Assembly: GCF_000426365.1 (NCBI RefSeq)
Contig: NZ_AUFF01000002.1
Location: 1-64,000, forward strand
From: Arenimonas composti TR7-09 = DSM 18010
GTDB taxonomy: Bacteria; Pseudomonadota; Gammaproteobacteria; Xanthomonadales; Xanthomonadaceae
Direction: 5' to 3'
Length of the DNA: 64,000 nucleotides
Below the pieces are notes generated by a model, which did not search any database, was not told the DNA's origin, and was given only the letters and a program-made list of their open reading frames with translations. Below, piece by piece: positions 63,393 through 64,000 of the stretch (the first letter of the stretch is position 1; the number at the start of each line of letters is the position of its first letter). Position numbers and translations under genes: made by a program.

Positions 63393-64000
63393 GTGGCCAC
63401 AAAAGCGCTCGCCGCCTCCAAAAAAATGCGCAAGGCGCATTTTCATATCGACGCCGCTCTGTTCGAGGAACTGGGCGAACGCTTGGTCAGCCGCCCGGAG
63501 ATCGCGCTAGCCGAGCTCATCAAGAACGCCTACGACGCCGATGCCGCGCGCTGCCGTATCCGCATCGCACCCGAGCAGATCGAAGTGAGCGATAACGGTC
63601 ATGGTCTGACTGAGGGCGAATTCCTGGGCAACTGGATGGTGGTGAGCACTCAAGTCAAGGGGAAGCAGCGCTTCTCGCGCCGCTACCTTCGTCCGATGGC
63701 CGGTTCGAAGGGGGTGGGACGCTTCTCTGCGCGCTTCTTGGGCTCGCACTTGGAACTGGATAGCGTCTCGATCGATCCGGTCAGCAAGCAGCGCACTCGA
63801 CTGGTGGCGCAGTTCGACTGGAAGGCGATCTCGCGCGCGCAAAGTATCGAGGCTGTGATCATCCCGTACACGGTCACTGCTGTCGACGACGGCGTGCGGA
63901 CTGGCACGACATTGCGCATCACCCAGCTGCGCGAGGGCGTCGACGCACTGGCGACGGATCGAGTCAAGACTGATGTGTTGCGCCTAATCGATCCGTCCGG
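63393..64000 (+). CDS. GHKL (HSP90/MutL-like) ATPase, N-terminal part
   Basis: Open to the end of the window, so at least 202 residues and 3' incomplete. Start GTG 63393 (8 bp after the methyltransferase stop) or ATG 63426. The Bergerat fold is clear: N box LAELIKNAYDADAAR near residue 50, G1 EVSDNGHGLTEG near residue 69, and G2 AGSKGVGRFSARFLG near residue 107. This type is neither a plain histidine kinase nor MutL; similar ATPases occur in MORC-like and defence-associated proteins. What the rest of the protein carries cannot be seen. Confidence 0.85.
   Translation, partial: MATKALAASKKMRKAHFHIDAALFEELGERLVSRPEIALAELIKNAYDADAARCRIRIAPEQIEVSDNGHGLTEGEFLGNWMVVSTQVKGKQRFSRRYLRPMAGSKGVGRFSARFLGSHLELDSVSIDPVSKQRTRLVAQFDWKAISRAQSIEAVIIPYTVTAVDDGVRTGTTLRITQLREGVDALATDRVKTDVLRLIDPS

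Overview
The window is GC-rich (coding GC near 70%) chromosomal DNA. It is best explained as a gammaproteobacterium of the Xanthomonadales/Lysobacterales. Supporting signs are the divergent cytochrome c4/engB pair, the creBC genes, a TonB-dependent receptor with the GSRIK motif, and REP elements of the GTAGGAGCGGCTTCAGCCGCGA type scattered between genes. Genus cannot be decided from the sequence alone. Most of the window is core metabolism (cca, slt, engB, gshA, ppc, amn, rsgA, maeB, aceE) with accessory DNA at both ends.

Left end (1-3.3 kb): the 3' part of an RHS polymorphic toxin gene with a metallopeptidase-like tip, an overlapping lipoprotein that may be its immunity protein, helically phased short repeats, a broken tyrosine recombinase cut by an IS21-family remnant, and a 5'-truncated gene that resembles a colicin-type immunity gene. 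This looks like a decayed toxin/immunity array.

3.3-15.7 kb: tRNA CCA-adding enzyme, a quinone-reductase-like NAD(P)-binding protein and Slt transglycosylase in one overlapping operon; a TSUP permease; a large TonB receptor; an 0.8 kb gene-free stretch with several long hairpins; an EEP-family hydrolase; a DsbA-like lipoprotein; cytochrome c4; EngB. 15.7-23.5 kb: a peptide ABC permease divergent from a cyanophycin operon (isoaspartyl dipeptidase, cyanophycinase, cyanophycin synthetase, and a second Mur-ligase-only protein). The operon can make the nitrogen polymer and take it apart to free Asp and Arg.

23.5-47 kb: small conserved proteins, a peptide-binding protein, glutamate-cysteine ligase, a YecA/SEC-C protein, CreBC two-component system, PEP carboxylase, a diguanylate cyclase, a pair of amidohydrolases (one without its metal ligands), AMP nucleosidase, a REP-associated tyrosine transposase (RAYT) between two palindromes, a cation diffusion facilitator, a glutaredoxin/rhodanese fusion, a GDSL hydrolase and an aminotransferase. 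47-61.8 kb: RsgA with a lipoprotein and a MATCAP/DUF1704-type putative peptidase; a polytopic membrane protein; malic enzyme; an anti-sigma partner-switching set (STAS protein plus two sensor PP2C phosphatases); and pyruvate dehydrogenase E1.

Right end (61.8-64 kb): directly after aceE the composition changes. An N6-adenine DNA methyltransferase and the start of a GHKL ATPase follow, the likely edge of a defence or restriction-modification island that continues outside the window. A recurring theme is palindromic elements placed so tightly against genes that they supply stop codons or replace 5' leaders.
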